A stretch of 64,000 nt of DNA from Butyrivibrio hungatei NK4A153 (GTDB lineage: Bacteria; Bacillota; Clostridia; Lachnospirales; Lachnospiraceae). Made by a program: the position numbers and the translations under genes. Of this stretch, positions 1-8,392 are shown in pieces (the first letter of the stretch is position 1; every line of letters begins with the position of its first letter). Location: NCBI RefSeq assembly GCF_000424465.1, contig NZ_AUJY01000011.1, positions 1 through 64,000 on the forward strand. Reading direction: 5' to 3'. The notes under the pieces are model-generated. The model saw nothing but the letters and a program-made list of their open reading frames with translations. It made no database searches and was not told where the DNA came from.

Positions 1-205
1 TGCACTTACTTATTCCATGGTCGAGACAGCAAAAGCCTGTGGAGTAGATGTTTACTACTACCTCAAGTATCTGTTGATCAAATGTCCATCATCTCAGATG
101 AGCGACGAGGAGCTTGAAAAGCTATCTCCATGGAATCCAGAATGCAAAGAAGCTCTTGATGAGCTGTTCAGGAAACATCAAGATGCTATCTTTGATGCAA
201 TGTAA
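1..205 (+). CDS. IS66-family transposase, C-terminal fragment (runs off window start)
   Basis: The frame is open from the window edge and ends at TAA 203-205. Its start reads ALTYSMVETAKACGVDVYYY and it later contains KLSPWN, which matches the usual tail of IS66 TnpC transposases (Y-S-L-xE-x-AK-x-x-G, then LLPWN). Only the last 67 or so residues are visible, so the catalytic core lies outside the window and completeness cannot be judged. I could not identify a terminal inverted repeat downstream with confidence. The insertion-sequence end fits the accessory character of the first 17 kb. Confidence 0.75.
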   Translation, partial: ALTYSMVETAKACGVDVYYYLKYLLIKCPSSQMSDEELEKLSPWNPECKEALDELFRKHQDAIFDAM

Positions 206-332
206 TCTTTATCATATGTGAATTGTCAAGGTGCTCCGGGTTCATAAGAACTCGGGGTATATTTTATGGGCAAAAGCCCTTGTACCTGATAACAATGGTG
301 GTTGTTTTACAACCCACCGGATTATTGCGCGC

Positions 333-488
333 TTACTCTCTAAAAACTGCATTAGGGGTTGTTCCTGCATCTTTACAAGCCTTTTTAAACGCTTCTGCTT
401 CCGGTATCTTCATTTTACAACCAAGTACCGTATAATGAGCTAAATTGTATTTATTATCGGCTCGTCTCTTTGCGTCGCTTCTTGGCAT
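333..488 (-). CDS. Small ribbon-helix-helix-like protein, 51 aa, possibly C-terminally truncated
   Basis: This short minus-strand ORF starts at ATG (complement of 486-488) behind a perfect GGAGGT five bases upstream and ends at TAA (complement of 333-335). It begins MPRSDAKRRADNKYNLAHYT and ends TTPNAVFRE. The pattern of basic N-terminus, a short strand (TVLGCKMKI) and then helices with a TPNAV turn resembles small Arc/CopG-like proteins of mobile elements, which usually continue several residues past the AVFR segment. It may therefore have lost its last residues. The function (DNA binding) is inferred from the pattern only. Confidence 0.6.
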   Translation of the reverse strand: MPRSDAKRRADNKYNLAHYTVLGCKMKIPEAEAFKKACKDAGTTPNAVFRE

Positions 489-708
489 AGCGTACCTCCT
501 ATTGAAAAAATTTCTACATGATATCTCTCATTTCTTTTTTAATATCATTTTACAAAAAATGTGGGGGACAATAAGGGTTAATATTATTATTTTATCGTAT
601 TTTAATAAATGCTTTTAGGATATGATGAGATAATATAAATGTCTTTCTATGTACGGGTATTTTAAGAAACTTATTGTATTTGTGAGAGAAATATATGAGG
701 GATTCGTT

Positions 709-2823
709 ATGAAATACAGCGTTCGTATCATAGTCATTTTTTTATTGAGCTTATTGATTCTAGCGGGATGCGAAGAAAATTCTAAAACTTCTATGGTGCA
801 ATCATCAGAACAGGGAACAAATCAAGAATCTGATAGTGAAGGTGACGTAGCTTCATCAGAAGAATCTGTGATTGTGATGCATAAGCTCTATTTTGACGTA
901 AATGTTACTTCTTCTGAAGATGTCTTTCAAAACCATTCCATTGAATTATACCTTGATGAACAGCCATTCCATAAATTTGAAGATGGTAAATATTATACGG
1001 AATTAGCAGAAGTTGAAGAAGGGAATCATGTTATTTCATTTAAAGTAGATGATGCTATTCTTAATGATCTCAACCAGAACGTTAATGTAAATGCTGATAT
1101 GAGTATAGTATTTACGCTTGGTTTTAATGATTCATTGGATATTACTTCCTTTGGGACAAGTGAATCAATAGCAGATTCGGCTATAGTTTACGATAGTATG
1201 GAGAATGTTGCTTTGGATAAGGCAATAGAGGATCTTGCTAACAAGCATTTTGTCAATGTCAGGTATGAATCAAATGATTCCACAAGTATACTTGATACTT
1301 CTGAATGGCTGGTTGTAGGGCAGAATGTTTCTCCGGGCTCACAATTGGATAAGGCGGAAGAAATAGTTTTGACATGTCGGAAAGTATATTTTCAGTTGTA
1401 TTTTGATTTGTCATTTGATCAGAATATATTTTTGGCAACGTATGATATAGAAGTGTATTTAGATGGGGAAAAGATAGATACAATCCCTCATGGTAAGAAT
1501 TTTACCTATTCGACAAAGTTAAAGGAAGGAGAGCATACTGCAACATTCTATAAGAGTACTGATAACAAAGTATTTTCTGAAAAGAAGATAAATATCACGA
1601 CTGATTCGACTTTGAGCGGAAGATTACACTCTAATAACAAAGATATCGAGTTGAACAATTTTGTGCTTAATAATGGCATTGCGGATACTTCTTTTGAAGT
1701 GGTGAATGTTGTTGGTATGCAGCTTGATAAAGCTTTATCTGTGCTTGGCGGAATTGGATTTACCAATGTAGTTAAAGAACCTTCCGATGATATCTGGATG
1801 GATTCTAATTGGATAGTGACAGCACAGAGTGTTTCTGCAGGAACAAAAGTAGATAAGAACACGAAAATTGTTTTGAATAGCGTAAAAAAGGAAGCTTACC
1901 TGTCTTCAAATTATGTGTCATTAAATATGAATGATGCAGCTAAAAAAGCAAAGGAGTTAAACAATGAGATTCTATATGTTGATTACGCTAAGAATATGTA
2001 TATGACCAATAAGATATCAACTATGGATGAAAATGAGAAAAAACTATGGATTGTCAAACAAGCTTCGTTCAACAGTGAAGGCAAGATTCAGCTTGATTTT
2101 ATATATACGGGAATGGTAGAGATGCCGAATTTAATGGCTAATAATTTGGCAGATGCGCTAGTGACTCTGAAAAATGCTGAATTTTCAGATGTTGAAAGTA
2201 AAACTCAAGATGGAAGTTATATTTGGGATAACTCTGATTGGAAGGTGGTTTCACAGAGCGTATCAGCAGGAACAAAAGTAAATGCAAATAAAAAAATAGT
2301 AATAACAGTGGGGAAGAATGATGCGGTTCAGGCTACAACGCAAACTTCTTCGCCGCCGCTGAAAGAGGAAACACAAGATTCATCAGATGCAAGTGCAGAA
2401 AAAGAGGCGAAAGCCGAAGAAAATTCTGTTGATTCTTCATCTACAGAACCTGAATCTGTTACGGAGATAAAAAAAGCAGAAGTGGTTTTACCTGATCGTA
2501 GCAGTAAATTAGGCAGGGATTATGATTCAAAGGGAGACAGTACTGTATACTATATTAATGTGGATGGAATTTCAAACAAACCAAAACTCAAAAATTGGGG
2601 AAAGGCTACAGTTACAGATGGTGTTGCAGAGTATCTGGATAGTCTTAAAGAGCAAAATTTTAAGGTGGAAATAGTAAGTACAGATAAGCAAACGCCCCAT
2701 TCGGGTTTTACCATATATGACTCTTCATTTAAGGTTTCTAATAGTGAAATAAGCTGGACCATGGATTTATCCATTGAAAGTGAGAAGTATGTAGAATACG
2801 AGCTTGATATACATCTTCCATAA
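709..2823 (+). CDS. Large lipoprotein with PASTA-like repeats, 704 aa
   Basis: The start at 709 has a GAGGG ribosome site and gives a lipoprotein signal with lipobox LILAGC (Cys about residue 22); a longer reading from 649 would bury the signal. Three PASTA-like units are visible, each with a DKAL/ADAL helix, an EW/NWIV.. or DWKV strand and a closing SVSAGTKV or NVSPGSQL turn (about residues 180-235, 345-400 and 480-545). They alternate with two copies of a roughly 90-residue beta-rich domain containing VYLDGE or LYLDEQ. A Ser/Glu-rich linker (about 550-600) precedes a C-terminal domain. It is probably a surface-exposed protein. PASTA domains can bind cell-wall material, but the ligand here is unknown. 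Confidence 0.8.
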   Translation: MKYSVRIIVIFLLSLLILAGCEENSKTSMVQSSEQGTNQESDSEGDVASSEESVIVMHKLYFDVNVTSSEDVFQNHSIELYLDEQPFHKFEDGKYYTELAEVEEGNHVISFKVDDAILNDLNQNVNVNADMSIVFTLGFNDSLDITSFGTSESIADSAIVYDSMENVALDKAIEDLANKHFVNVRYESNDSTSILDTSEWLVVGQNVSPGSQLDKAEEIVLTCRKVYFQLYFDLSFDQNIFLATYDIEVYLDGEKIDTIPHGKNFTYSTKLKEGEHTATFYKSTDNKVFSEKKINITTDSTLSGRLHSNNKDIELNNFVLNNGIADTSFEVVNVVGMQLDKALSVLGGIGFTNVVKEPSDDIWMDSNWIVTAQSVSAGTKVDKNTKIVLNSVKKEAYLSSNYVSLNMNDAAKKAKELNNEILYVDYAKNMYMTNKISTMDENEKKLWIVKQASFNSEGKIQLDFIYTGMVEMPNLMANNLADALVTLKNAEFSDVESKTQDGSYIWDNSDWKVVSQSVSAGTKVNANKKIVITVGKNDAVQATTQTSSPPLKEETQDSSDASAEKEAKAEENSVDSSSTEPESVTEIKKAEVVLPDRSSKLGRDYDSKGDSTVYYINVDGISNKPKLKNWGKATVTDGVAEYLDSLKEQNFKVEIVSTDKQTPHSGFTIYDSSFKVSNSEISWTMDLSIESEKYVEYELDIHLP

Positions 2824-2883
2824 GGATATCTGTGGATGGCTCAGTTTAAATCAGCGAGATTTAAAGTAATATTAGAGAAATTG

Positions 2884-2917
2884 GCACCTGTACAGAATGG
2901 ATTCTGTGCAGGTGTTT
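2884..2917 (+). terminator. Rho-independent terminator of the PASTA-like lipoprotein
   Basis: A stem of GCACCTGTACAGAAT with ATTCTGTGCAGGTGT around a GG loop is followed by TTTT. The T run touches the end of the first 380-bp repeat. Confidence 0.8.
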
Positions 2918-3201
2918 TATATCGCAATCCGCCACTTACTGTTATGTGTATCAAAATATAACCGTACCTTCCGCTTGTAATCAAGTACGACAACAATACA
3001 TTCAAAAACAAATGTGGAGTAAGAAACATAGAGCCCGTCCGGAGTAGTATAAGGCCCCGGATGGGTAATTGTTCTATAACCTTTTATCGTATAATTTTCA
3101 TATTGGCCATCTTCGTTCATCAGCCGGAAGCGGAGGGGAATTACTTCGCCGTTCGACTTGTGCTGGCAGATGACGTCTACAGTATCAATCACTCTACTCA
3201 T
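2917..3201 (-). CDS. Conserved hypothetical protein, 94 aa, copy 1
   Basis: The start MSRVIDTVDV has GAGG nine bases upstream; a five-residue longer reading is less well supported. The protein is small and beta-rich (VIPLRFRLM, YTIKGYRTI, FECIVVVLDYKRKVRLYF) with no signal peptide, membrane segment or metal motif. It is identical in sequence to the product of 8393-8677, although the two genes differ at five bases, so the protein appears to be under purifying selection. Its place beside T7SS toxin genes makes an orphan immunity or small regulatory role possible, but I do not recognise the family. Confidence 0.7.
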   Translation of the reverse strand: MSRVIDTVDVICQHKSNGEVIPLRFRLMNEDGQYENYTIKGYRTITHPGPYTTPDGLYVSYSTFVFECIVVVLDYKRKVRLYFDTHNSKWRIAI

Positions 3202-3246
3202 AACATATAACCTCAATCAAAAAAGAACTAATGTTCGGGCATAAAT

Positions 3247-3275
3247 ATAATATACCTTTGACACGGATGTTTCAA
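3247..3275 (-). promoter_or_regulatory. Promoter of the 94-aa gene, copy 1
   Basis: On the minus strand a -35 TTGAAA (complement of 3270-3275) and a -10 TATTAT (complement of 3247-3252) are separated by 17 bases, about 45 bases before the start codon. The same promoter is conserved in the second copy. Confidence 0.6.
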
Positions 3276-3294
3276 TAAAGTTCTAATAAAAAAT

Positions 3295-3635
3295 GTAAGC
3301 GGTAATATAAACGCGCATCGCGAAATATCAAAATTAAAAAAAGAACCTATTAGCATAGAGGAGTGGCTAATAGGTTCTTGCGTTCTATATGGCATATAGA
3401 ACATCTTGGAGGCTTATATATTTTAAGGTTAGAAATATATAAGGCCTGAGCTGGGAATTTATAACAAAATAACGTTAACACATTCTTAAAGTGAAATCAA
3501 TCTGAATCCTATTTATATCCGATAGAATTATAAATTTCCATAAAAATATCTATAGGCCTATTCCGAAATATAGAAGCTCCTATCCCACTATTTTTCTAAT
3601 ATTCTAAAAAAGAACACCCGGATGACGAATTAACA
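3295..3635. other. Intergenic region with three consecutive strong hairpins
   Basis: No gene is visible here. Three inverted repeats follow one another. Hairpin 1 is AAGAACCTATTAGC (3341-3354) pairing perfectly with 3366-3379. Hairpin 2 is GTTCTATAT (3382-3390) pairing with 3394-3402. Hairpin 3 is 3410-3424 pairing with 3433-3447, with one bulge. Hairpin 1 has a relative at 55290-55339 upstream of cassette 3. The first lacks a clear T run, so a simple terminator is not the full explanation. Confidence 0.7.
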
Positions 3636-3664
3636 TTGATAAAGACTATCTCACATGATAAGAT
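3636..3664 (+). promoter_or_regulatory. Promoter of T7SS cassette 1
   Basis: TTGATA (3636-3641), a 17-base spacer and an extended -10 TGATAAGAT (TAAGAT 3659-3664) followed by GTTAA. The same TGATAARAT-x-YTA block stands before cassettes 2 and 3. Confidence 0.6.
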
Positions 3665-3698
3665 GTTAATAATTATTTTATAATATGGAGCTATTCTT

Positions 3699-4001
3699 AT
3701 GGCAGAAAAAAGCGTATACATAGACACGCGGGTGTTTACAGATATTGTTAATGAGATACAGACCACTTCAGCTAATTGTGTTCTTTCAAAGGATCCACTC
3801 AGTAAGGTGAATGTTTTTGAAGGCATGAATGTTGGATGTGAGATGAATGAGATTCTTAAACTTTTCTATAAATCCACAGACACATACAGGCATGAAGCTT
3901 CTGAATGTCTTCCAAGAGCACTTCTTACAATCAGGGACGGTATGATCGAGCAGGATAGGATCCTCAGCGAAGGGCTTACTGTAGAAACAAAGCGGAGGTA
4001 A
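3699..4001 (+). CDS. Lap1-like small helical T7SSb partner protein, cassette 1
   Basis: The 100-aa product starts MAEKSVYIDTRVF and is related to the proteins at 11227 and 55427 (shared YIDT.VFT.IV.. start and L.RDxMIExDxxxSExL end). It is all alpha with no signal peptide. Size, position as first gene before a coiled-coil protein and an LXG-like toxin, and a C-terminal M-x-x-x-D segment fit the Lap1/DUF5344-type partners of LXG toxins. In those, an FxxxD motif helps target the toxin to the T7SSb channel. Here Met stands where Phe is usual. The family call rests on pattern and context. Confidence 0.65.
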   Translation: MAEKSVYIDTRVFTDIVNEIQTTSANCVLSKDPLSKVNVFEGMNVGCEMNEILKLFYKSTDTYRHEASECLPRALLTIRDGMIEQDRILSEGLTVETKRR

Positions 4002-4004
4002 TAG

Positions 4005-4379
4005 ATGGGACTTCATTCAAGATTAGCAGAGAAGGAACATGAAAAAAGAGAATATGAACGTGATCTTACCGAGTGCGAAGAATCATACGATTTTATCAAT
4101 CAGAAACGCAGAATTATAGAGGAAGAGATATATCAGCCGGATAAAGCCTATGATATGACAAGCTCCGGCGATTGGTATGGAAAACTTGAACAAGACGCAG
4201 ATAGTTTCAGAAATGATCTATGTTCAAAGACAAGCATAATACTGAGCAATACATCAAAGCACCTGAATGATCTGCAAAAAGTAATGGAAAGACTCCGGGA
4301 ACTTATCAGAGAATGCGAAGAAGAAATAGCAGCTCTTGAAGAAGAAATCCGTGAAAGGGAGCGAAGAGATAACGTATGA
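4005..4379 (+). CDS. Lap2-like coiled-coil T7SSb partner protein, cassette 1
   Basis: This 124-aa protein begins three bases after the preceding stop. It has two long heptad-rich helices (about residues 5-45 and 62-122, very rich in Glu/Arg/Lys) joined by a short region with IYQPDKAYDMTSSGD. That YxPxKxYDMT turn recurs in all four homologues in this window. The shape matches the Lap2/YwqH-type (DUF3958/DUF5082) helical hairpins that bind the LXG domain of the toxin encoded next and are needed for export. The function is inferred from architecture and gene order. Confidence 0.65.
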   Translation: MGLHSRLAEKEHEKREYERDLTECEESYDFINQKRRIIEEEIYQPDKAYDMTSSGDWYGKLEQDADSFRNDLCSKTSIILSNTSKHLNDLQKVMERLRELIRECEEEIAALEEEIRERERRDNV

Positions 4380-4398
4380 AAAATTTGGAGTTAATGTA

Positions 4399-6018
4399 AT
4401 GGGAAAAAGTTGGGATACTAAGAAGATACATGATTTTATAGAAACTTTTGAAAATGCAGCTCATAATTATATGGAAGGCATAGGCTATCTTCAATCAGGC
4501 TATGAAAAATATCAGAATAACGAGACATTCGTAGGCGGAGGCGCTGAAGCTACTAAGAGATTTATAGGCACGAAGCAGTCTGAATTTAACCGCCAGCAAT
4601 ACGAGCTTTCAAAGGAAATGATCAAGAGATACGTTGATCTTGATGAAACTTTTAAGGTTATGGTCGATCCTGCCGATGATGCTAAGATAGATACCGATGT
4701 AGTAGGAAGGACAAAAACACGTTTTCAGAGGCAGCTTGAAGAGTATGAAAGTCTGGCTTTTGCAATCCAGCAGAAAACAATGGAAGATGTCGATAAATTC
4801 AGAAAATACTGCGGAGACATAGAAGAAGTATATGTAAGGGATACTTTAGCTGACTATGATGAATTTTGCGGCACCGGAGGTTTTCTTTATGATTGCATAA
4901 AGAAGGTTGAAGAATTCGACGACGAAGCAAGCAATCGTCTGTTTAATTCAGGTATTAAGGATGCTATTCAGGGACATATAGAAGAAATATCAGATAAAGC
5001 GGCAGGACTTGATTCAATACATTCTCATGCTGTTGATATAGATAAGCAGACGGTAAGTCTTGTGGCACTCGGAACAGATGCAACTTTGAATTCAATTAAT
5101 TTGGCGCCGAGATTGATGGCTTCAAATAGAATAAGCCTTGTTTCACCAAGGTATAAAACGCCTAGAAAATGGTCTTTGGTAAAGAAAAAGTTTTCTATTG
5201 ATAATATAAAATCAAATGCTGAAATAAATGAAGTTAAATACATAGAATCTATGGAAAAATTATATGGATTTAGCAAAGAAGAATCGAAGCTTTTTAATGA
5301 TGCATATTTAAAGCATTGTGAACATTATAAAGATGCAGAAAAAACAGGAAACAGAGAAAAAGCTGATTCTTTTTATACTGCACTTGCGTGTTTGTTCACT
5401 CAATATTCGGCAGATTCATGGCAATTTAAACTTATGGGAAATAATAAAATGTCTCCAAGTGAAGCTGTTGCATATTTTGATGCTATTGGCGCAGATGGTA
5501 AAGCGCTTTATGATGCGGTAAATAATCAACATAATACTTGCCAAAAAAATGAAAAGCGTGATTTTGCGCATGAATGTGCTATATATTCGGTGATGGCAGA
5601 TGACAATATCTATAAAGGTGCAGCTACATTAGACGATAACGTAGGTGAACTTGTAGGATTTAAAGGTGATGTATATTCCGGAAGTATGGGTGATGATGAT
5701 AAAATGTCAGATGTTTCAGCATACAATATATATTATCGTATGAAAAAAAGTGAAGATGGTGATATATGGAACACCATGGTTGAATATAATATAGATGTTT
5801 GTGATGGTTCTATTAATGAAGCAACAGAATTTTTGCAAAACATGGGCTATGGTAATGCTAAAATTGGAATGACAGTACTAAAAACAAAATTGAATTATAA
5901 AACCGCTTCTGCGCTTCTCATAACAGCAACCTCTAAGACCAATCTTACTAAAGTCAAGAAGACAAAAGAGGAATTTCTTGATTATATAGCCGACGAAAGC
6001 GGAATAGACTGGAAATAA
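4399..6018 (+). CDS. LXG-like T7SSb effector (polymorphic toxin), 539 aa
   Basis: The start at 4399 has TTGGAG eight bases upstream; the longer reading from 4336 would overlap the previous gene by 44 bases. The helical N-terminus (to about residue 215) carries YQNNETFVGGGAEATKRFI and DYDEFCGTGGFL, both closely matched in the toxin at 11938. About residues 250-300 form a linker. The C-terminal domain (about 300-539) contains RDFAHECAIYSVMA and VGFKGDVYSGSMGDDD, which suggest a catalytic fold I cannot name. There is no signal peptide, as expected for T7SS cargo. The cassette-specific C-terminus fits a variable toxin module. Confidence 0.65.
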   Translation: MGKSWDTKKIHDFIETFENAAHNYMEGIGYLQSGYEKYQNNETFVGGGAEATKRFIGTKQSEFNRQQYELSKEMIKRYVDLDETFKVMVDPADDAKIDTDVVGRTKTRFQRQLEEYESLAFAIQQKTMEDVDKFRKYCGDIEEVYVRDTLADYDEFCGTGGFLYDCIKKVEEFDDEASNRLFNSGIKDAIQGHIEEISDKAAGLDSIHSHAVDIDKQTVSLVALGTDATLNSINLAPRLMASNRISLVSPRYKTPRKWSLVKKKFSIDNIKSNAEINEVKYIESMEKLYGFSKEESKLFNDAYLKHCEHYKDAEKTGNREKADSFYTALACLFTQYSADSWQFKLMGNNKMSPSEAVAYFDAIGADGKALYDAVNNQHNTCQKNEKRDFAHECAIYSVMADDNIYKGAATLDDNVGELVGFKGDVYSGSMGDDDKMSDVSAYNIYYRMKKSEDGDIWNTMVEYNIDVCDGSINEATEFLQNMGYGNAKIGMTVLKTKLNYKTASALLITATSKTNLTKVKKTKEEFLDYIADESGIDWK

Positions 6019-6040
6019 TTTTTTTAGCGGGAGAATAAAC

Positions 6041-6604
6041 ATGCCACAAAAAGTACTCAAAAAAATAATATGTATTGTATTTTTCGCATTTATTATAGCG
6101 GTAGCAATATATTTTTTTATTAACTATAAAAAAGAAATGATAACAGAAAAAGCTAATAAAGCTGGTGAATCTGTAGAGTTCTCTGGGTATAAAAACTTTT
6201 CTATAAAAGAAGGAGCTGTTACATATTTTTATACCCTTGGCATTGCAAAGGTCAAATTTATAAAATATGAAATTGTTGTTGAAGAACCTGATAAAAAAGT
6301 AAAAAAGGGAGAGCTTACAGTTAGCGTACAGAACAAAGATAAAGATGGAAAACAAATTGAAGGCAGTTACGATGATACTCGAACTTTAATAGCAGACGAC
6401 GGAACAGAAAAAAATATGCATTCGGGCATGTTTTTTATATGCAATAATAATTTTGATAGATCATCTTTGGTTACTACCGGATGGATAGATGCTGAGCAAA
6501 AAGCCATTGAAGCATATGAAAGTGTTACAGGTTATGTTCCGGTAGAAGAATTAAAACAATATTACAATCGTGCTTTAACTATTTGCAATCAGCTAAACGA
6601 GTAA
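6041..6604 (+). CDS. Membrane-anchored putative immunity protein, 187 aa
   Basis: It begins 22 bases after the toxin gene behind GGGAG. One membrane helix (about residues 8-28, IICIVFFAFIIAVAIYFF) is followed by a soluble, probably external domain of about 155 residues rich in beta strands. A single gene directly behind an LXG toxin is usually its immunity protein. A membrane-held outer domain would suit a toxin that acts outside the cytoplasm or during entry. No family is recognised, so the immunity role is inferred from position. Confidence 0.5.
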   Translation: MPQKVLKKIICIVFFAFIIAVAIYFFINYKKEMITEKANKAGESVEFSGYKNFSIKEGAVTYFYTLGIAKVKFIKYEIVVEEPDKKVKKGELTVSVQNKDKDGKQIEGSYDDTRTLIADDGTEKNMHSGMFFICNNNFDRSSLVTTGWIDAEQKAIEAYESVTGYVPVEELKQYYNRALTICNQLNE

Positions 6605-6648
6605 TGTAAGAATTAAGTGTTTTTGTATATATTGTCGGAGGTAGGACA

Positions 6649-7020
6649 TTGAATCGAAGTGAAAAACGTCTAGAAATAAAGAAACTCGATGAACAGCTCA
6701 AAGAATATGAGAACGACCTCATTATGCTTGAAGAAAGTTATAAAGTAATAAAATTAGATTACGAGAGTATTGTTAAGGACGTTTATGAACCAACAAAGAC
6801 TTATGACATGACTCCACTTAAGATATACGGGAATGATATATACGAAGGAGCGGAGGAACATCGGAAGAAGATTGTTGTGGGAATTCGGAAAAACCTTAAG
6901 GATACAGAAAAATTCATGTCTGAACTCTTAGTTGCTAAAAAAAATATACAAAAAGCAATACAGGAATGTGAAGGTAAGAAGAAGGCTTTTGAAGCAGAAC
7001 TTGATATTTCAGTATTGTAA
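6649..7020 (+). CDS. Second Lap2-like coiled-coil protein without its own toxin
   Basis: The start is TTG at 6649 with a perfect GGAGGT seven bases upstream. The 123-aa product is a helical hairpin like the one at 4005 (DEQLKEYENDLIMLEES, then YEPTKTYDMT, then a second charged helix). No Lap1-like gene precedes it and no LXG gene follows it. It may be a relic of another cassette, or it may act as an extra adaptor for the toxin encoded at 4399. Confidence 0.6.
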   Translation: MNRSEKRLEIKKLDEQLKEYENDLIMLEESYKVIKLDYESIVKDVYEPTKTYDMTPLKIYGNDIYEGAEEHRKKIVVGIRKNLKDTEKFMSELLVAKKNIQKAIQECEGKKKAFEAELDISVL

Positions 7021-7024
7021 TATT

Positions 7025-7066
7025 ATGGTTCAGTCAGATTAAGAGATTTGGCTGAGCCATTTTTAT
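7025..7066 (+). terminator. Rho-independent terminator after the orphan Lap2-like gene
   Basis: ATGGTTCAGTCA pairs with TGGCTGAGCCAT, followed by a short T run. It ends the first transcription block of cassette 1. Confidence 0.7.
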
Positions 7067-7208
7067 ATCCATATTCTTCAAACTAGATGCAACACCATAT
7101 ACCGGTCAGAGTAAATGCATTTAAAATTGCATTTACCTTGAAAAATAACCTAATTCATTTTCTGAATATAATAACTGATACACTGTAATTATACGAGGAG
7201 AAACTATA

Positions 7209-7658
7209 TTGAAAAATCAAGTTTTTTTAAAAATTATTAAATTTATTCCCGCATTAATAATAGCAGGAGTACTTTTGCTATATATTTTGTGTCCTATCAA
7301 TAATGATCATGTCGCAAAAAATATTGTAAATGAATTACAACAGATTCCTCTTCCCGAAAAAACAGTAATAGTTGAAGAAAAATCTATGGCGGCGAAACTG
7401 TGCGGAAATGGCAATGGAATGCAATATTTTGGTGCGCTATTAATAAAAAGTGAGTTGTCACAAGATGATTTAAATTTATACTATGCTCAGTTTAATGAAA
7501 AATATCATGTTAAACCTCAAAGTGATAGCGAAATAAAACAAATTGAAACGCAGATTGTGTACTTTGACACAAACATTGATAGTGACAATTATTACATTTT
7601 ATATACTTGGGGAGACTATTATGGGATATCTAGTGAATTTGATTTGAGGGGGCATTGA
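7209..7658 (+). CDS. Hypothetical membrane-anchored protein, 149 aa
   Basis: The likely start is TTG at 7209 with GAGGAG close upstream. One N-terminal membrane helix (about residues 8-27, IIKFIPALIIAGVLLLYIL) is followed by a roughly 120-residue soluble domain ending near YYILYTWGDYYG. It resembles the immunity candidate at 6041 in layout but not obviously in sequence. It could be an immunity gene left from a lost toxin. I do not recognise the family. Confidence 0.5.
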   Translation: MKNQVFLKIIKFIPALIIAGVLLLYILCPINNDHVAKNIVNELQQIPLPEKTVIVEEKSMAAKLCGNGNGMQYFGALLIKSELSQDDLNLYYAQFNEKYHVKPQSDSEIKQIETQIVYFDTNIDSDNYYILYTWGDYYGISSEFDLRGH

Positions 7659-7688
7659 GAATATTTCGTAAATATTAAAATCATTCAA

Positions 7689-7823
7689 ATGGTTTTATAT
7701 ACTTCGTGGAAAGTGATGGTAATTCTTATAGGAATAGCTGCATTGATCATATTTTTGGGAGCAGTTATTCGTGGTTCAATAGAAAGTGAAGTCAGAGATG
7801 CTAGGAGAGAGGCACGTAAATGA
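7689..7823 (+). CDS. Possible 44-aa single-span membrane peptide
   Basis: This short ORF encodes one membrane helix (VMVILIGIAALIIFLGAVI) flanked by a charged tail ending REARK. No strong ribosome site precedes the first ATG; an inner ATG at 7716 is the alternative. It ends 23 bases before the CbrC-like gene. It is reported because the hydrophobic/charged layout is coherent, but it may not be translated. Confidence 0.3.
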   Translation: MVLYTSWKVMVILIGIAALIIFLGAVIRGSIESEVRDARREARK

Positions 7824-7846
7824 TTTTATGAATGGAGACGCGTTAT

Positions 7847-8362
7847 ATGGATAAGAATAAATTACCTAAGTTTAAATATCACCCCAATGTTTATGAAAGT
7901 GGAGAAGTAAAGTTTAGCAAGGGTGTTTGTAATTGTTGTGGCAAGGAAGTAGAAGCTTATGTTCAGCATATGTATACAAGGGCGAAGGTAGATTGTATCT
8001 GCATGGATTGTGTTGCAAGTGGCAAAGCGGCTGAAAAGTTTGATGGTTCTTTTATTCAGGACGCTGATTCGATAGATAATGAAGCTGCTACAGAAGAATT
8101 ATTTTGTAGGACGCCGGGATATGTGAGTTGGCAAGGTGAAAACTGGGCGGTTTGTTGCAATGATTATTGCGAATATATTGGTACGGTAGGGACAAAAGAA
8201 TTGGATGAACTAGGCATTGCGGATGATCTTTTTGAAGCAGACGGCTCTTTTGATGGATATGATAATGCACGTGAGTATCTGGTAAAAGATGGGAGTCTTT
8301 GTGGTTACTTGTTCCGCTGTTTACATTGCGGAAAATACTATTTGCGAATAGATGCGGATTAA
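7847..8362 (+). CDS. CbrC-family protein (possible immunity protein), 171 aa
   Basis: The start MDKNKLPKFKYHP has GGAG nine bases upstream. The features of the CbrC/UPF0167 family are all present: LPKFKYHPN near the start, a CNCCGK motif (about residues 28-33), CMDCVASGKAAEKF, RTPGYVSWQGENW, and a closing LFRCLHCGKYYLR. The Cys pairs probably bind zinc. E. coli CbrC is linked to colicin resistance, and relatives often sit among polymorphic-toxin immunity genes, which suits this place inside a toxin cassette. The target toxin is not known. Confidence 0.8.
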   Translation: MDKNKLPKFKYHPNVYESGEVKFSKGVCNCCGKEVEAYVQHMYTRAKVDCICMDCVASGKAAEKFDGSFIQDADSIDNEAATEELFCRTPGYVSWQGENWAVCCNDYCEYIGTVGTKELDELGIADDLFEADGSFDGYDNAREYLVKDGSLCGYLFRCLHCGKYYLRIDAD

Positions 8363-8392
8363 ACATTATAGAGATAGAGCGGGCAAGCGCTT

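Larger units (their letters stand above)
2915..3294. repeat. 380-bp direct repeat, copy 1
   Basis: This copy matches 8391-8771 except for five substitutions inside the 94-aa coding region, four outside it and a one-base indel. The repeat holds a whole transcription unit (promoter, ribosome site, gene), and its edges are sharp: sequences diverge immediately before TTTTATATCGC and after TAATAAAAAAT. The two copies flank about 5.1 kb carrying T7SS cassette 1 and the CbrC-like gene. Confidence 0.95.

Noticed and set aside
223-443. Two overlapping plus-strand ORFs of 70 codons after the IS66 fragment
   Set aside because: They overlap the minus-strand 51-aa gene, which has a perfect ribosome site and a more protein-like sequence.
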